Assembly (NCBI GenBank): GCA_034766995.1
Contig: CM068313.1
Coordinates: forward strand, 4,855,461 to 4,919,460
DNA length: 64,000 nt
Source: Acanthacorydalis orientalis
Lineage: Eukaryota; Arthropoda; Insecta; Megaloptera; Corydalidae
Reading direction: 5' to 3'
Under the pieces are notes generated by a model, which did no database searches, was not told the DNA's origin, and was given only the letters and a program-made list of their open reading frames with translations. Positions 36,798 to 47,805 of this stretch are shown piece by piece; the first letter of the stretch is position 1, and every line of letters starts with the position of its first letter. Position numbers and translations under genes: made by a program.

Positions 36798-36828
36798 GTA
36801 TATATTCTTTTTCTTCTTCTTCTATGGC

Positions 36829-37300
36829 GCTACAGCTCAAATCGAGCCTTGGCCTCCTCAATTTTCTGCCTCCAGATATCTCTCTGCCTGGAAGCCCTCC
36901 AGTTCCTGGCTCCCAACAGTTCCATTGCATCCTTCTCTACATTGTCCATCCATCTGAACCGTGGCTTTCCCATAGGTCTTCTCCCGCCAGTTTGACATTC
37001 CAAGGCCCTTTTTGTTACTCTTGAATTAGGCATCCGCTCAGTGCGACCTGTACATCGCAGGAGGAGCATATTTGTAAAGAGTGATAGTTTAGGTTCCTTA
37101 TAGACATTATATAATATGAAGTTGTAGCGTATTTCCACACACCTTCATCTTTCACTGGTCCAAATATCCTTCTCAACGTTCTTCTTTCGAATCTGCCCAA
37201 CATTTCTGCGGTATTAGCTGTCATGATCCACGATTTACCTCCATACTATAGAGGGTTTTATACAGTCGGATTTTGGTCTTCCTATGCACAATGAGTATAT
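36829..37300 (-). pseudogene. non-LTR retrotransposon C-terminus, copy 2, frameshifted
   Basis: Minus strand. From about 37300 the sequence reads IRLYKTLYS, then MTANTAEMLGRFERRTLRRI and FGPVKDEGVW, then after a frame change RVTKRALECQTGGRRPMGKP, RFRWMDNVEKDAMELLGARN and a stop after ARFEL. This order is the C-terminal tail of a common arthropod LINE (RTE-like), downstream of the reverse transcriptase domain. The RT itself is missing, as expected of a 5'-truncated insertion. It ends against (TA)n. Confidence 0.85.
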
Positions 37301-37311
37301 ATATATATATA

Positions 37312-37487
37312 GGGTGATTCAATTCTGGCTTCCACATGAAAGTATTAAAAAGAACGCAAAAATCATGTTGTTTTTTATTTAGTATTTTAGTTCAATTCAA
37401 TACTAAAATACAATTGAACTAAAATAGTAAATAAAAAATAACAGAATTTTTTAATACTTTCATGTGGAAGCCTAAATGGATTCGCCT
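37312..37487. mobile_element. palindromic MITE, family beta copy 1
   Basis: The ends are GGGTGATTCAATTCTGGCTT and, reversed, GGCGAATCCATTTAGGCTTC, continuing into 'ccacatgaaagtatt-aaaa'. The middle is itself palindromic ('actaaaatacaattgaact'). It is flanked by TA runs, consistent with TA-target insertion. 176 bp, no coding capacity. Other copies are at 40975, 42576, 42966, 56081 and 58525. Confidence 0.85.
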
Positions 37488-37675
37488 ATATATATATATA
37501 TATTCACTAAAATCTTTCTACATATAAATCAATCAAGAAATGCAAAAATATTAGAAAGATCTAACTGCTGTATCATAAATGCTCACCTCGAAATATACAT
37601 TACATAATGCTTAACATTCCAACAAGACAGGTACATGTTTTTCATCATGAGGTAACGATTTAATGTGCTGATCTG

Positions 37676-37677
<2 letters not shown>

Positions 37678-37738
<61 letters not shown>
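37678..37738. repeat. (TA)n microsatellite
   Basis: Pure TA run of about 60 bp. Confidence 0.97.
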
Positions 37739-37739
<1 letters not shown>

Positions 37740-38204
37740 CCAAGTAAAAGTGTTTGAGATGTGTAACACGATGATCTGTTCAACTATATAACCGGTAATT
37801 GATTAAGTATCTACTCTGAATTGTGTGAACGTTTTAATGTGAATAAAATCGTTAAGATATCGTGTATGTTTATGGATTTCTCCGAACCGTGCTCTAATCT
37901 TTTCGGATAATAAAATAAAGATGATTAATGTATTTTTTATTCGTAAATATTATGTATTTCAGTCGCGATGAAATTCATGTATAAAATATGAAGAGTTTTC
38001 GAGATAAAACAATGTAGGTAATTGCTAATTATGACACTAACTAAATTCACTTTCAAAAATTAATTAGTTTTTCATGCGGTATTTATATCATAAATAAATA
38101 CGGATAAAAATGTTTAAGAATCGATTGTTTATTATGCCCATTTTGATGTTGATGCAACCATCCTCAAAGCGTCAAGGTGCAGATAAATTTCGATGGTTGG
38201 TTGA

Positions 38205-38262
38205 TTATTGGAGTTTTAGGGCGCTTCGACAGCTGAGGTCGTTAGTGCCCGTTAAATCTCGA
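38205..38262 (-). repeat. dispersed element, also at 45362-45425
   Basis: 'gggcgcttcgacagctgagg' followed by 'tcgttagtgcccgttaa' matches 45362-45425 in the other orientation. It may be the 3' part of a SINE or LINE; the rest is not identified. Confidence 0.5.
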
Positions 38263-38330
38263 ATACTAAACGAAAAAATTAATTAAAAAAAATTTCTTAA
38301 CAAACAAATCTTAATATTGAGTCATCCTAG

Positions 38331-38404
38331 AAAATGCTGTTTTTTTAATTAAATTTTGATAAAACGGAAAATGCTGTTTTTTTAATTAAATTTTGATAAA
38401 ACGG
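38331..38404 (+). repeat. perfect 37-bp tandem duplication
   Basis: The 37-bp unit starting AAAATGCTGTTTTTTTAATT occurs twice without a mismatch (38331-38367 and 38368-38404), so it is very recent. Confidence 0.95.
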
Positions 38405-38409
38405 AAAAG

Positions 38410-38700
38410 AATTGACGTTTTAATTTTAACCCGATATTATTTACAACTTCTTCCCATATTAATCTTAAATTTTCAATACTCTGACGATAAATATTTTTAG
38501 ACTTTGCATTAAAGAAAGATTCGAGCACATTTTCGACATCATTCTTTGTATAATTCCATTGATGTGATTTTGAAGACTATCGAACAGATGATAATCTGAT
38601 AATGTAGGGCACTGGACTATGATGGATGAGTCATGACTTCCCATACAATTGCCTCAGTTTTTGGAAGGTTTCGCATTTCAGAGGTGGGGATTATACCTTT
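38410..38700 (-). mobile_element. mariner C-terminal fragment
   Basis: Minus strand. IVWEVMTHPS, a stop where the tyrosine of PYSPDL would be, then SDYHLFDSLQNHINGI with the third catalytic Asp in SDYHLF. After a frameshift come DVENVLESFFNAKSKNIYRQ and LRLIWEEVVNNIG. These are the ordered C-terminal blocks of a mariner of the irritans/mellifera kind. It faces the fragment at 38825 but belongs to a different subfamily. Confidence 0.75.
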
Positions 38701-38824
38701 TCTGTTAGCTAACGCTGGTCATTTTTAATCAATGTGTTGTTTTAGCCGTACAAATTGTTCACAATACTTCTTCCTTCTTCAGTTTATAATGACCAACTAA
38801 AGGTATTAGTTGAATCAGAATCAC

Positions 38825-38962
38825 ACACAGCAATTCGAGTTAGTCGTCCAAGAGTTCTGGACCACTTAAAACAGTTAGGAAAATCAAAAAAAATTATTAT
38901 CTGAGCAAAAAAAGTGAAATTTGAAAGTCATAAATCTTAATTATTTTTCTACAAACCTAATA
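38825..38962 (+). mobile_element. mariner fragment: HTH plus terminal repeat
   Basis: The frame reads TAIRVSRPRVLDHLKQLGKS, then 'aattatttttctacaaacct' as the end. Same arrangement as 1253-1415 and 28403-28491. Confidence 0.7.
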
Positions 38963-39474
38963 CACTCATGGGGACCACAAAAATGATAAATCTTCAGGGC
39001 TTCCTGATGTACAGGTAAATCCTTATATATATATATATATATAATATGGATGTATATCCACAAAGGAGCATCCATTGTGCTACATTAACATGACAATTCG
39101 TTCTAAATATCAAATACCGGCTCTATAAAAAAATTCTCATTCATCCCACCCGTGCAATGTATCACACAGACTCCATCATATATCAAATATATTATCTTTA
39201 ATATTCTTATCACGCATCCAAACTAATATAGTACACATATTGGTTTTGAAAATATGTAAATGTAACGAGAGGATGATTCATGTCTATTTCAGATATGCAA
39301 CATACGGATATATTGTCAAGAATGCTGATATTGGTTTCATAATAATAATAATAATGTTGCAATAATAACGAGAACGTGCCGGGAAAAGATACGTTGTTCA
39401 TCAATCGAATTTAAAAAAAATTTTTTTTCATTCATTGTTCTGTTTATATCAAAATGTTAATTCAATTGAAAAAA

Positions 39475-39590
39475 TGGGGCGTACCTTGGCGCTCTGTGGA
39501 TGTTTGTAACAATATCGAAATGTGTACAAGCAATAATCAAAAACGATCAATGATTGTTTATTGAACACTCGTCTAAATGAAAAAATGGTG
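39475..39590 (+). repeat. interspersed repeat copy
   Basis: It holds 'atatcgaaatgtgtacaagc' and the core CGATCAATGATTGTTTATTG. The hAT element at 39596 inserted at its right edge. Confidence 0.6.
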
Positions 39591-39595
39591 TAAAT

Positions 39596-40564
39596 CAGTG
39601 GTGTCAAACACGCGGCCCTCAGGTAATATACGGTGTGAAAGACTTTATAATGCGGCCCGAGGTCCAAAAGATTAAAGTTGATTTTAATAAAATAATAAAA
39701 TGGAATTTAACCAAATATAAAATACATTTTTAAAGACTCGTACATTTTAGAAGTACTCGTATCGTAAGGATCATCGTTTTATGATTAATTCCGATTTAGT
39801 TCCTTTTCTTATTTCCAAAAATTATCAAGAATTATATTACGGTTGTGATTTTAGCAAATATGCTTCAAATATTCAAGAACTATTATTTGAATTTGAAAAT
39901 CGATTTGAATGGATCAAGGCATGTGAAAATGACTTTTTACTATTTAGTGCTTCGTTTTCTTTTAACACCGAAGAAGCAAAAAGTAACATCCAAATGGAAT
40001 TGATTGAAATTCAGTGCAAAACGCTAAAAGAAAAATATAATGAAGTTGATATTCCAGATTTTTATTTGCACTTTCCAGAATATTTTATTGAAATTAGTAT
40101 GTTTGCAGCGAGAATCTAGGCAATATTTGGTAGTACATACCTATGTGAATAATTATTTTCTCTTTTAAAGACTTCACACAGATCAAGGTTGACAAATGAA
40201 CATTTAACATTTATAGTAAAAATATGATTGCCGTAAAAAAATCACACCCGATATTGGCAAAATAGTTTCTACCAAAAGATAGTTTCTAGTAAAAAAAAAT
40301 AATTATTTTAATTTCTCTGATTTAAAATTTAGTTGTAACGTTTGATAATAATACTTAAAATTAATGTATTTCTTTTTCATTTTTAAAAAATATTTTAAAG
40401 AAAAAATAAATGAAAAATTTAAATGATTTATTTTCGAATATAAATAAATTACCTTTTTTTGTTCATTAAATATTTTTTTGGATGACTATTTTTTGTCTGC
40501 CGACCGCAGATTCTCTTAAACTGAATTCGGTGGCACGTGTTCATGTATGTGTTTGAGACCACAG
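39596..40564 (+). mobile_element. hAT element, internally deleted, with TIRs and 8-bp TSD
   Basis: The left end CAGTGGTGTCAAACAC and the right end, reversed, CTGTGGTCTCAAACAC pair with two mismatches. An 8-bp duplication GTGTAAAT lies at 39588-39595 and 40565-40572. Inside, the frame 39781-40119 reads FEWIKACENDFLLFSASFSF and NIQMELIEIQCKTLKEKYNE, ending in a stop. It then continues as IFGSTYLCE and HRSRLTNEHL. These blocks match the C-terminal dimerisation region of hAT transposases (the group that includes ZBED5/GTF2IRD2-like). The BED finger and catalytic domain are absent, so 969 bp remain. Confidence 0.9.
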
Positions 40565-40769
40565 GTGTAAATAAATACGAATTATTTCACGTATTTTAAA
40601 ATAAGATCCATTTCCCTTCTAAAACACTTTTATAAAGTGTGTATGAAATATTTCACTTGTGACATCTTTCAATTTTTCATCTTTTGTAAAAAAAAATAAA
40701 ACGATTTAAAACGTATTACGTTTTATAAATACTTAATAGTGAGAATTATATAAATTTATATATAAATGA

Positions 40770-40929
40770 ACAAGAACGTGCGGCTTTCAAATCACAAATA
40801 TATTACAAGATTTTTGGTGAATGTGATGTTTTGTAAAAGCATCTGCAATTAATAAAGATTATTAGAAAGTGAATGAAAGCTTATAGTAACATTTTTAGGT
40901 TAAAATAGCACTAAATATAAATTTATATA

Positions 40930-40930
<1 letters not shown>
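40770..40930 (+). repeat. repeat alpha, copy 1
   Basis: It runs from CGGCTTTCAAATCACAAATA to 'gcactaaatataaatttata'. Other copies: 42798-42930 (full), 41217-41245 (start only) and 43110-43190 (start). The first words resemble the end of the 32504 mariner family, so alpha may be a diverged relative. Confidence 0.8.
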
Positions 40931-40963
<33 letters not shown>

Positions 40964-40974
40964 ATATACATATA

Positions 40975-41110
40975 GGATGATTCGATTTGGGCTTCCATAT
41001 GAAAGTCTTAAAAAAAAACGAAAAAATTGAAAAAATCATTTAAGTTTTGCGGTTTTTCTTAATACTTGACCAACCAATTCACTCATGTCCAACCCAAAAT
41101 GAATCATCCT
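40975..41110. mobile_element. MITE family beta, copy 2
   Basis: GGATGATTCGATTTGGGCTT at the left and 'caaaatgaatcatcc' at the right. It is nearly identical to copy 3 at 42576-42711, so the two arose by recent segmental duplication rather than separate insertion. Confidence 0.85.
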
Positions 41111-41147
41111 ATATATATACACCTATAGATCCTCTATATATATATAA

Positions 41148-41213
<66 letters not shown>

Positions 41214-41280
41214 AAGCGGCTTTCAAATCAAAAATATATTACATTTTGCATATATTATATATTAATATATTATATATTAA

Positions 41281-42575
41281 TTTGCATACTGTAGGTCGTG
41301 CGTTTTTTTGGACCAAAAAATGAAAGTCTGAAATGGTGGACTTTTTCGCCACGAATCGATTATTCGGAACGAATGTAATCGATTCAGGTCAAAAATTGTA
41401 TTTCTAATTCGAAAACATGGGTTTTGTGAGCGAGATTCTTTTTTGAAGAATTTCATATCTTTCTTCAAGACATTAAAAGTGTAAAATAAATCGAATCTGC
41501 ATGTTTTTTTTCTATGAATGTTATCTTGCGAGTCGGAAAATATCTATTTTATAATACAGTATCGGTTCGATGGCAATGAAGATGTATATTTTCGAGATAA
41601 AAATTATTTTAACGCGAATGACGATTTTTAGGCAAAAACCAAAATGGGAAAAAAGCGCCGTTCTGTAAAGAAATATAATTTTGTAATCAGTCAAAAGCGA
41701 TTTTCTGTCGATACTCTGTTGTCCTTTATGATAAAATCGTGAATTCGAGTTGAAAAAAACACTTTTGAAAAATCATGATTTTTCATCGAAATTTGCATAC
41801 TGTAGGTCGTGCGTTTTTTTGGGTCAAAAAATGAAAGTCTGAAATGGTGGACTTTTTCGCCACGAATCGATTATTTAGAACGAATGTAATCGATTCAGGT
41901 CAAAAATTGTATTTCTAATTCGAAAATATGGGTTTTGTGAGCGAGATTCGATTTTGAAGAATTTCTTCGTCTCTCACATCCCATAAAAAGCGTAAACAAA
42001 TCGAAACTATTCGTTATTATCATCTGAAATATTTTTTTTAAGAAACAAAAATATTTATTTATAAGTTGGCAACAATTTATAAAGCGGTACATTTATTAAT
42101 CTGTGATTAAAAAAAATATTCATCCAGAAATGGGGATTTGTTAATCGAAAATTGAAAATCGAAAAGAGCGCCGTTCCATAGCTAACTGTCGCTCTCCGAT
42201 CGTTGGAAAGCTGATTTTTCTTAATAATATGCTATTGTTTTTGATAAAATCGAGATTCCAAGCCAGTTTGAACGCTTTCGAAAAATCATAATTTTTCATC
42301 AAAATTTGCATACTGTAGGTCGTGCGTTTTTTTGGACCAAAAAATGAAAGTTGCAAATGGTGGATTTTTTCACCACGAATTGATTATTCGGAGCGAATGT
42401 AATCGATTCAGGTCAAAAATTGTATTTCTAATTCGAAAACATGGGTTTTGTGAGCGAGATTCGTTTTTAAAGAATTTCATATCTTTCTTCAAGACATTAA
42501 AAGTGTAAAATAAATCGAATCTGCATGTTTTGTTTCTATGAATGTTATCTTGCGAGTCGAAAAATATCTATTTTA
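41281..42575 (+). repeat. tandem repeat gamma, 511/512-bp unit, about 2.5 copies
   Basis: The phrase TTTGCATACTGTAGGTCGTG starts at 41281, 41792 and 42304, giving periods of 511 and 512 bp. Units 1 and 3 agree closely from 'gcgtttttttggaccaaaaa' to 'ttatcttgcgagtcg'. Unit 2 differs in its second half ('cttcgtctctcacatccc'). Units end with 'aaaaatcatgatttttcatc', itself palindromic. The third unit is cut by MITE copy 3. Open frames in the array are short and differ between units, so it is not coding. Confidence 0.9.
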
Positions 42576-42711
42576 GGATGATTCGATTTGGGCTTCCATA
42601 TGAAAGTCTTAAAAAAAAACGAAAAAATTGAAAAAATCATTTAAATTTTGCGGTTTTTCTTAATACTTGACCAACCAATTCACTCATGTCCAACCCAAAA
42701 TGAATCATCCT
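42576..42711. mobile_element. MITE family beta, copy 3
   Basis: It directly abuts the truncated third gamma unit with no TA run on its left, unlike the other copies. This fits a duplication breakpoint. Confidence 0.85.
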
Positions 42712-42737
42712 ATATATATATACACCTATAGATCCTC

Positions 42738-42793
<56 letters not shown>

Positions 42794-42797
42794 AACA

Positions 42798-42920
42798 AGC
42801 GGCTTTCAAATCAAAAATATATTACATTTTATAAAAGTATCTACAATTTTAATAAAGAGTATTAGAAAGTGAATGAAAGCTTGTAGTAACATTTTTAGGT
42901 TAAAATAGCACTAAATATAA

Positions 42921-42930
<10 letters not shown>
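42798..42930 (+). repeat. repeat alpha, copy 2
   Basis: It shares with copy 1 the run 'aaagtgaatgaaagctt' and 'taacatttttaggttaaaat'. Confidence 0.8.
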
Positions 42931-42965
<35 letters not shown>

Positions 42966-42970
<5 letters not shown>

Positions 42971-43085
42971 ATTCAATTTGGGCTTCCACATGAAAGTTTA
43001 AAATAAACGCAAAAATTGAAAAAAATCATGTTATTTTTGCGTTTTTTTTAATACTTTCATGTGGAAGCCTAAATTGAATCATCTT
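42966..43085. mobile_element. MITE family beta, copy 4
   Basis: The shortest and most symmetrical copy. GGTAATTCAATTTGGGCTTC at the left mirrors 'gaagcctaaattgaatcat' at the right, around a short AT-rich centre. Flanked by TA runs. Confidence 0.88.
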
Positions 43086-43109
43086 ATATATATATATATA
43101 TAAGAACAT

Positions 43110-43190
43110 ACGGCTTTCAAATCACAAATATATTACAAGATTTTTGGCGAATCTGACATTTTACAAAAGCATCTGCAATTAATAGAGATT
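43110..43190 (+). repeat. repeat alpha, copy 3 (partial)
   Basis: It matches copy 1 through 'atctgcaattaata' and then breaks off. Confidence 0.7.
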
Positions 43191-43199
43191 CTCTTCCAT

Positions 43200-43389
43200 T
43201 TTTAATTAAATATCCCAATTTGAATTAAAATCAACAATGGAACCAAAGTCGATGTTACCAAAATACAGACCAGAAAATGCACTTTAAAATAATATTAACA
43301 CGAATACGCTGAAATTATACTTTAACTGAAAAAATTAAAGTCAGAATTCAGAAAACAAGAACCGTAATTATTTTCTTATCAACCTAATA
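43200..43389 (-). mobile_element. mariner-type terminal fragment (pairs with 1802-1980)
   Basis: The right edge, reversed, reads ATTAGGTTGATAAGAAAATA. The inner part repeats 'attttggtaac' and 'aaagtgcatttt' of 1802-1980. An interspersed-repeat copy (43395-43530) lies immediately outside. Confidence 0.65.
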
Positions 43390-43394
43390 TCTAT

Positions 43395-43530
43395 CTTCTG
43401 TACTTCGGAGCATTATAAAGATCGCCATTTAAATGCATACAAACAATAATTAAAAAGATTAACAGTGATTTATCAGACATCTTCGGTCAGGAAATTGTTT
43501 TGTGGTTCGTGTACTGAAAAAAAGGATTCG
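43395..43530 (+). repeat. interspersed repeat copy
   Basis: 'ttctgtacttcggagcatta', a diverged core 'gattaacagtgatttatc', and 'ttcgtgtactgaaaaaaagg'. Confidence 0.6.
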
Positions 43531-45580
43531 TTCGAAAAAGAGATTAGCTATCAACTGTCAAAAAAAAATATTAAAATGTAGGTTGAATCTTATTCTGGCC
43601 ACGCTGTATACATGTGTGTGACTTGACATGAATGTTTGTGTTTCTAGCAAGCACGCCACCCTTATTAATTGATACATTAATTATGAACTTTTTACAGCGT
43701 CGTTCAAATATTCAAAAAAAAAATCATATAGTGCACGTTACACACACATACACATCCACATCTACGGACATAAATTCTCTCGTGTGCGGTTTTCGGACCC
43801 GTCGACATTTTTCACACGTATTTAAATTTATGAAGAGCGTCCGAACGGACCCGGCTCTTCAATATCCGGGTAATTAACTCGCGCAACGTTTTTATAACCC
43901 GTTACATAAATAAGAGGTTCATTTGCATAATAACTGCATGGCGGTCCGGACGTGGACCTGCGGTCAACACACACACACACACACATACATAAACGCATAC
44001 AGACCGCCGATGCACCAGATGGACCGGACTGCAGCCGTTAATATAATTTCGTTGGTGTCGTGCTGTTCACTCGAAAATGTATTATTTCACGACCGGTCGT
44101 CGATTTGTCTACATAATGTGTGTTTTTCTGATGTACGTTCGAGGTGCATTTCACCGAGAGACGAGTCTATGTGTTCGAATGTGTCGTGTTTCTAGTATTC
44201 GGATTAAAAAAAAAATACGAACAAAACAGATACATACTTTCTAAAACAATATGCTTTCGAAACAAAAGTGAAGTTTTCTTTAATTTATGTTGCTTGTGCT
44301 TAATGTATGCATGCATTTTAGTACAAAAAATGGGTATGTGTATGAGTCATAGATGTACACATTTTACATATATATATATATATATATATGTATAATTGAG
44401 GTTGTATTAAAAACGTTCCAAATAGTGAGAGTTTTAATTTATTCGAAATAATCACTTTATAAAAAAATTAACCTAGATTGTATCAACATAAAAATAAATA
44501 TTAGAAGGTGGGCTATAACCGTGCATCCGTGTATCAGTAACCAGTGCAATAATTTACATTAGTAATTTTGTATAAAGATGACAGAGAAACAGGTAGGAAG
44601 CTATAAAATTTCTATATATATATATATTTATATGAGAGAGTCAGGAATTAATATATAACATTCTAATTATCTGTATTTTGAAACAATTTAAGAGCTGTAT
44701 TCAGTGTTTTATTTCATTTTATGCTGATAGTAAAATATATTTTGAGGATTACCTTCCTATATAAAAATAATATTTCGAAAGCAAAATTTCCATGAAACAT
44801 TTTTTTTTCATGTGGACCACATTTTCGTAACACCGCTCTCCCTGTTACACTCTACATGTAGAACATTAAACGTTTCCATTTCTGATCTTCAATGTTTGGT
44901 TGACATCAGTCAATTATGTAGAGCTCTCTAGAAATGTACCGTTTAATGACTTTGCAAAGTTGGTCGGTACACATAATTCTGTTCTTGTTTATTTTGATAG
45001 TGGACTAAAGTCATTTTTCGATATACTTTGTTTTTCTGGAAAAATGCATTAACTTATCTGATTTTTGTATAAAACTATATATATATATATTCAAAATAAA
45101 TAACTCTTAAGTTAAGTCAACTTATTTGGTTAAATCTCTCAAACGAACAATTATCTTGTAAGACCGAAAATATACAAAAAAATTCAATTATTTCCATTTT
45201 ATGTGGAAATAAAGTCCGACCAAATACAATGGAAAAACATAAGGATATAATGGATCTGTTATCATACATTCCGACAGTTTTCCATGAATATTTTCGTACT
45301 CTCAAAACATCACAAAAAAATAGCGTCGAAGAAGAAGAAATATCTAGTATTATTATAAATTAAGTTAAGGGTCGCTAATGATTTTAGGCTGTGAAAGTGC
45401 CCTTAAGTCCCAATAATCAACTTAAATTAACATGATTATAATTACAAATTTGTTACCATCTGACGACGCTAGTTACATCCGTGGACATACACTGGTTTTC
45501 GGGTCTCTAAGACTCTCGGCACTGTAACTAATTGAAGGTTATATTCTCAACATCTTATGACAAGCAACAGCGTAAATAGT
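43531..45580. other. no recognised gene
   Basis: The stretch 43770-44190 is GC-richer with CpG and (AC)n runs (43735, 43966). A (TA)n run lies at 44371-44391. About 45362-45425 is the partner of the dispersed element at 38205. No domain found in open frames. Confidence 0.45.
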
Positions 45581-45584
45581 CACA

Positions 45585-45672
45585 AAAAAAATATTCACAC
45601 ATTTTGTTATTAAAAGAAATGCTCAAAAAACAAAACAAAAAAAACAGTGACTTTCAATTTAAGCACCTTTTT
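45585..45672 (+). mobile_element. mariner 3' end, family of 32504-32985
   Basis: 'tattcacacattttgttatt', 'atgctcaaaaaacaaaac' and 'agtgactttcaatttaagca' follow the 3' untranslated region and end of the complete element at 32910-32985, with more change in the terminal repeat. Confidence 0.65.
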
Positions 45673-47705
45673 TTTGACGGGTTTGAGTTTTGTCTGATAT
45701 TGGCTAATCTGCTATGTAATCCTGTCGAGCCTTGGAATACGATCCCTTTTATCTAGTCTTTGTCATATATTCTTAGCAATCTTGCTGTTGATGTGTCATA
45801 TCTTGATTTTTATCGTTAGGAAAATTTTCAAAAACCCTAGTTGACCTTGCTAATGATAGAAGATCACCCTTCCCCCTTAATCTAAGCACCTAATAATTAC
45901 CGGCATTTACATCATTCTTCAGTGCCTGGATAAAAAAATATATTCTTTGAAGATAATTTAATGAAAAATGTTAATTGTTTTTATGTCTTCAATCAAAGAA
46001 AATATATTAAAAAGCGATACACTTGAACGTTCTACATATTGTTGCAAAGAATTTCGTGCTGTATTGAAATATTTCTTCATTACAAACTTTAATAACTTTT
46101 TTTTGTACATTTTCTGTCAAAAAAATTAAATGAACATCGATATCGTACAACTTCCAAACATAATAAGTTAATGAAATGTGTTACATTACATTTTTATTGA
46201 AACAGAAAAAAGATATATTCATACACATGTAAATACAGTACTGAGAAACAGAATTTTCTAAGTCTTCGTACGTCTCATTCGAATTTAATTTATTTATCAT
46301 ACAAAAGACAATTCTCTCCCGTGCTAATTTCATACTCCGAGAGAACACATTTCTTGAACGACACACGCACACACACATATATACAATTTTTTTCGAAACA
46401 TTTTTTTTCAAGAGAGAATTTTTTTCGAGTATACAAGACAAACCCAACAAAGTGGAAATGAACGTTCGTTCATCTCGATTTGACGGAATTGTCCCTTGTC
46501 TCAAACAATGCGTAATAAATTTTATTTATGCTAACTGATGAAATGAAAATAACTCAATCAAACTTTTACAATAAAAGGTAATTTCGTCATTTTGCGTACT
46601 TCACTTGTTCTTATTAACCGTAACAGTTACATTATAGCCGCTGAATAATAAATTGGCTCTGATAATTGTACGTACGCCTGAAATGTGCCTTCAGGGTAAT
46701 ATACCTTCTGAATAATTCAGCAACGTAATCGAATCTTTAAAAGGATTGTGTAGGACGTCGAAATATATACACACAGCATGGCAATTAGAAAATACAGTTT
46801 CTTACGCCGTGGAACGTGGAAGCGATTAAAGGCGATACTTTGTTTCGCACGCGTCGCCCTCGCACGTCGTGCCACACTCGTTCCGCTCGTATTGTTCCGG
46901 GCGTCACGGAAAATACAAACAAACAAACGCCGGAGAGACACAACGCACGGATAATGTCGCTGCGGCGCGTGGACAAAATATCTTCCACCGTTCGCCCACA
47001 CATTGTTCCACCTTATGCTGTACATATGTATTTTATATGTTTAATTATGTGTCCGAGCGCGACAAGACGCTCAGTCTTTATGGACGCAGCGGCGATAGTT
47101 TTTCGCGCCGCTGTTTATTTATTTATTTATGATTGCGCTCTCCGGTTCGAACTAAATATCGAGCATCGTCCATAATTAACGTGACGTGTTTACACGACCC
47201 GTTTCGAACACTCGAGTTTTAATAAGTTCATCTCTTATTTGCATACATTTACATAGACTCCACGTTTATTTTTTAATTGTTATTTAATTGATCGAACGCT
47301 ACGGCATACAGAAAGTACATCAAGTTACAAAAGAGCACGGATTCAATTTATAAAGATAATGTTCAAAATGGTAGTAGATCGAAAATATGATTGTGATTTT
47401 TTTTTAATCAATTTCGATCAGTAGTAACAATTTTCCTTCGTCTCATGTATAGAACGAATTTTCACTCACATAAACGCAGACATAATTTTTTACATTATTT
47501 ATTGATAAGAATGTACTGAAATAACATTTAAATAGCACTATTTTCTCATTCCAGGCAACGTTCTGTTTGTTCTTTAATTTTATAGCAATCGAACTGGAAA
47601 TGTTCGGCTGGTGCAAATTTTAAATAGTAGTAGTAATATATTATATTTATTCTATACTGCATTTGTAGAGTTACATTTTATACATTATATGCTTACATTG
47701 GATAT
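45673..47705. other. no recognised gene; CpG-richer stretch 46800-47220
   Basis: The 46800-47220 part is CpG-rich for this genome and open in several overlapping frames on both strands, as expected for any GC-rich DNA. No domain, splice pattern or start context singles out one frame. It could be regulatory or exonic. Confidence 0.35.
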
Positions 47706-47707
47706 AC

Positions 47708-47741
47708 TTGAAGCTTGTTCTATCACTAGAACAAGCTTCAA
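47708..47741. repeat. perfect 15-bp hairpin
   Basis: TTGAAGCTTGTTCTA, loop TCAC, TAGAACAAGCTTCAA. The stem has no mismatch. Confidence 0.9.
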
Positions 47742-47805
47742 GCTTGATATCACTATCAATTGAATACAGGTGGCACAAAAAGAATGAAGGATTGAAGACA
47801 TTACT

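Noticed and set aside
41281..42575. Tandem array considered as CRISPR
   Set aside because: The repeat unit is ~511 bp and contiguous with no short repeats and unique spacers; the genome is eukaryotic.
46717..47175. Overlapping open frames of 70-119 codons on both strands
   Set aside because: Higher GC lowers the stop-codon rate; no frame shows a family motif or consistent codon use, so none was called a gene.
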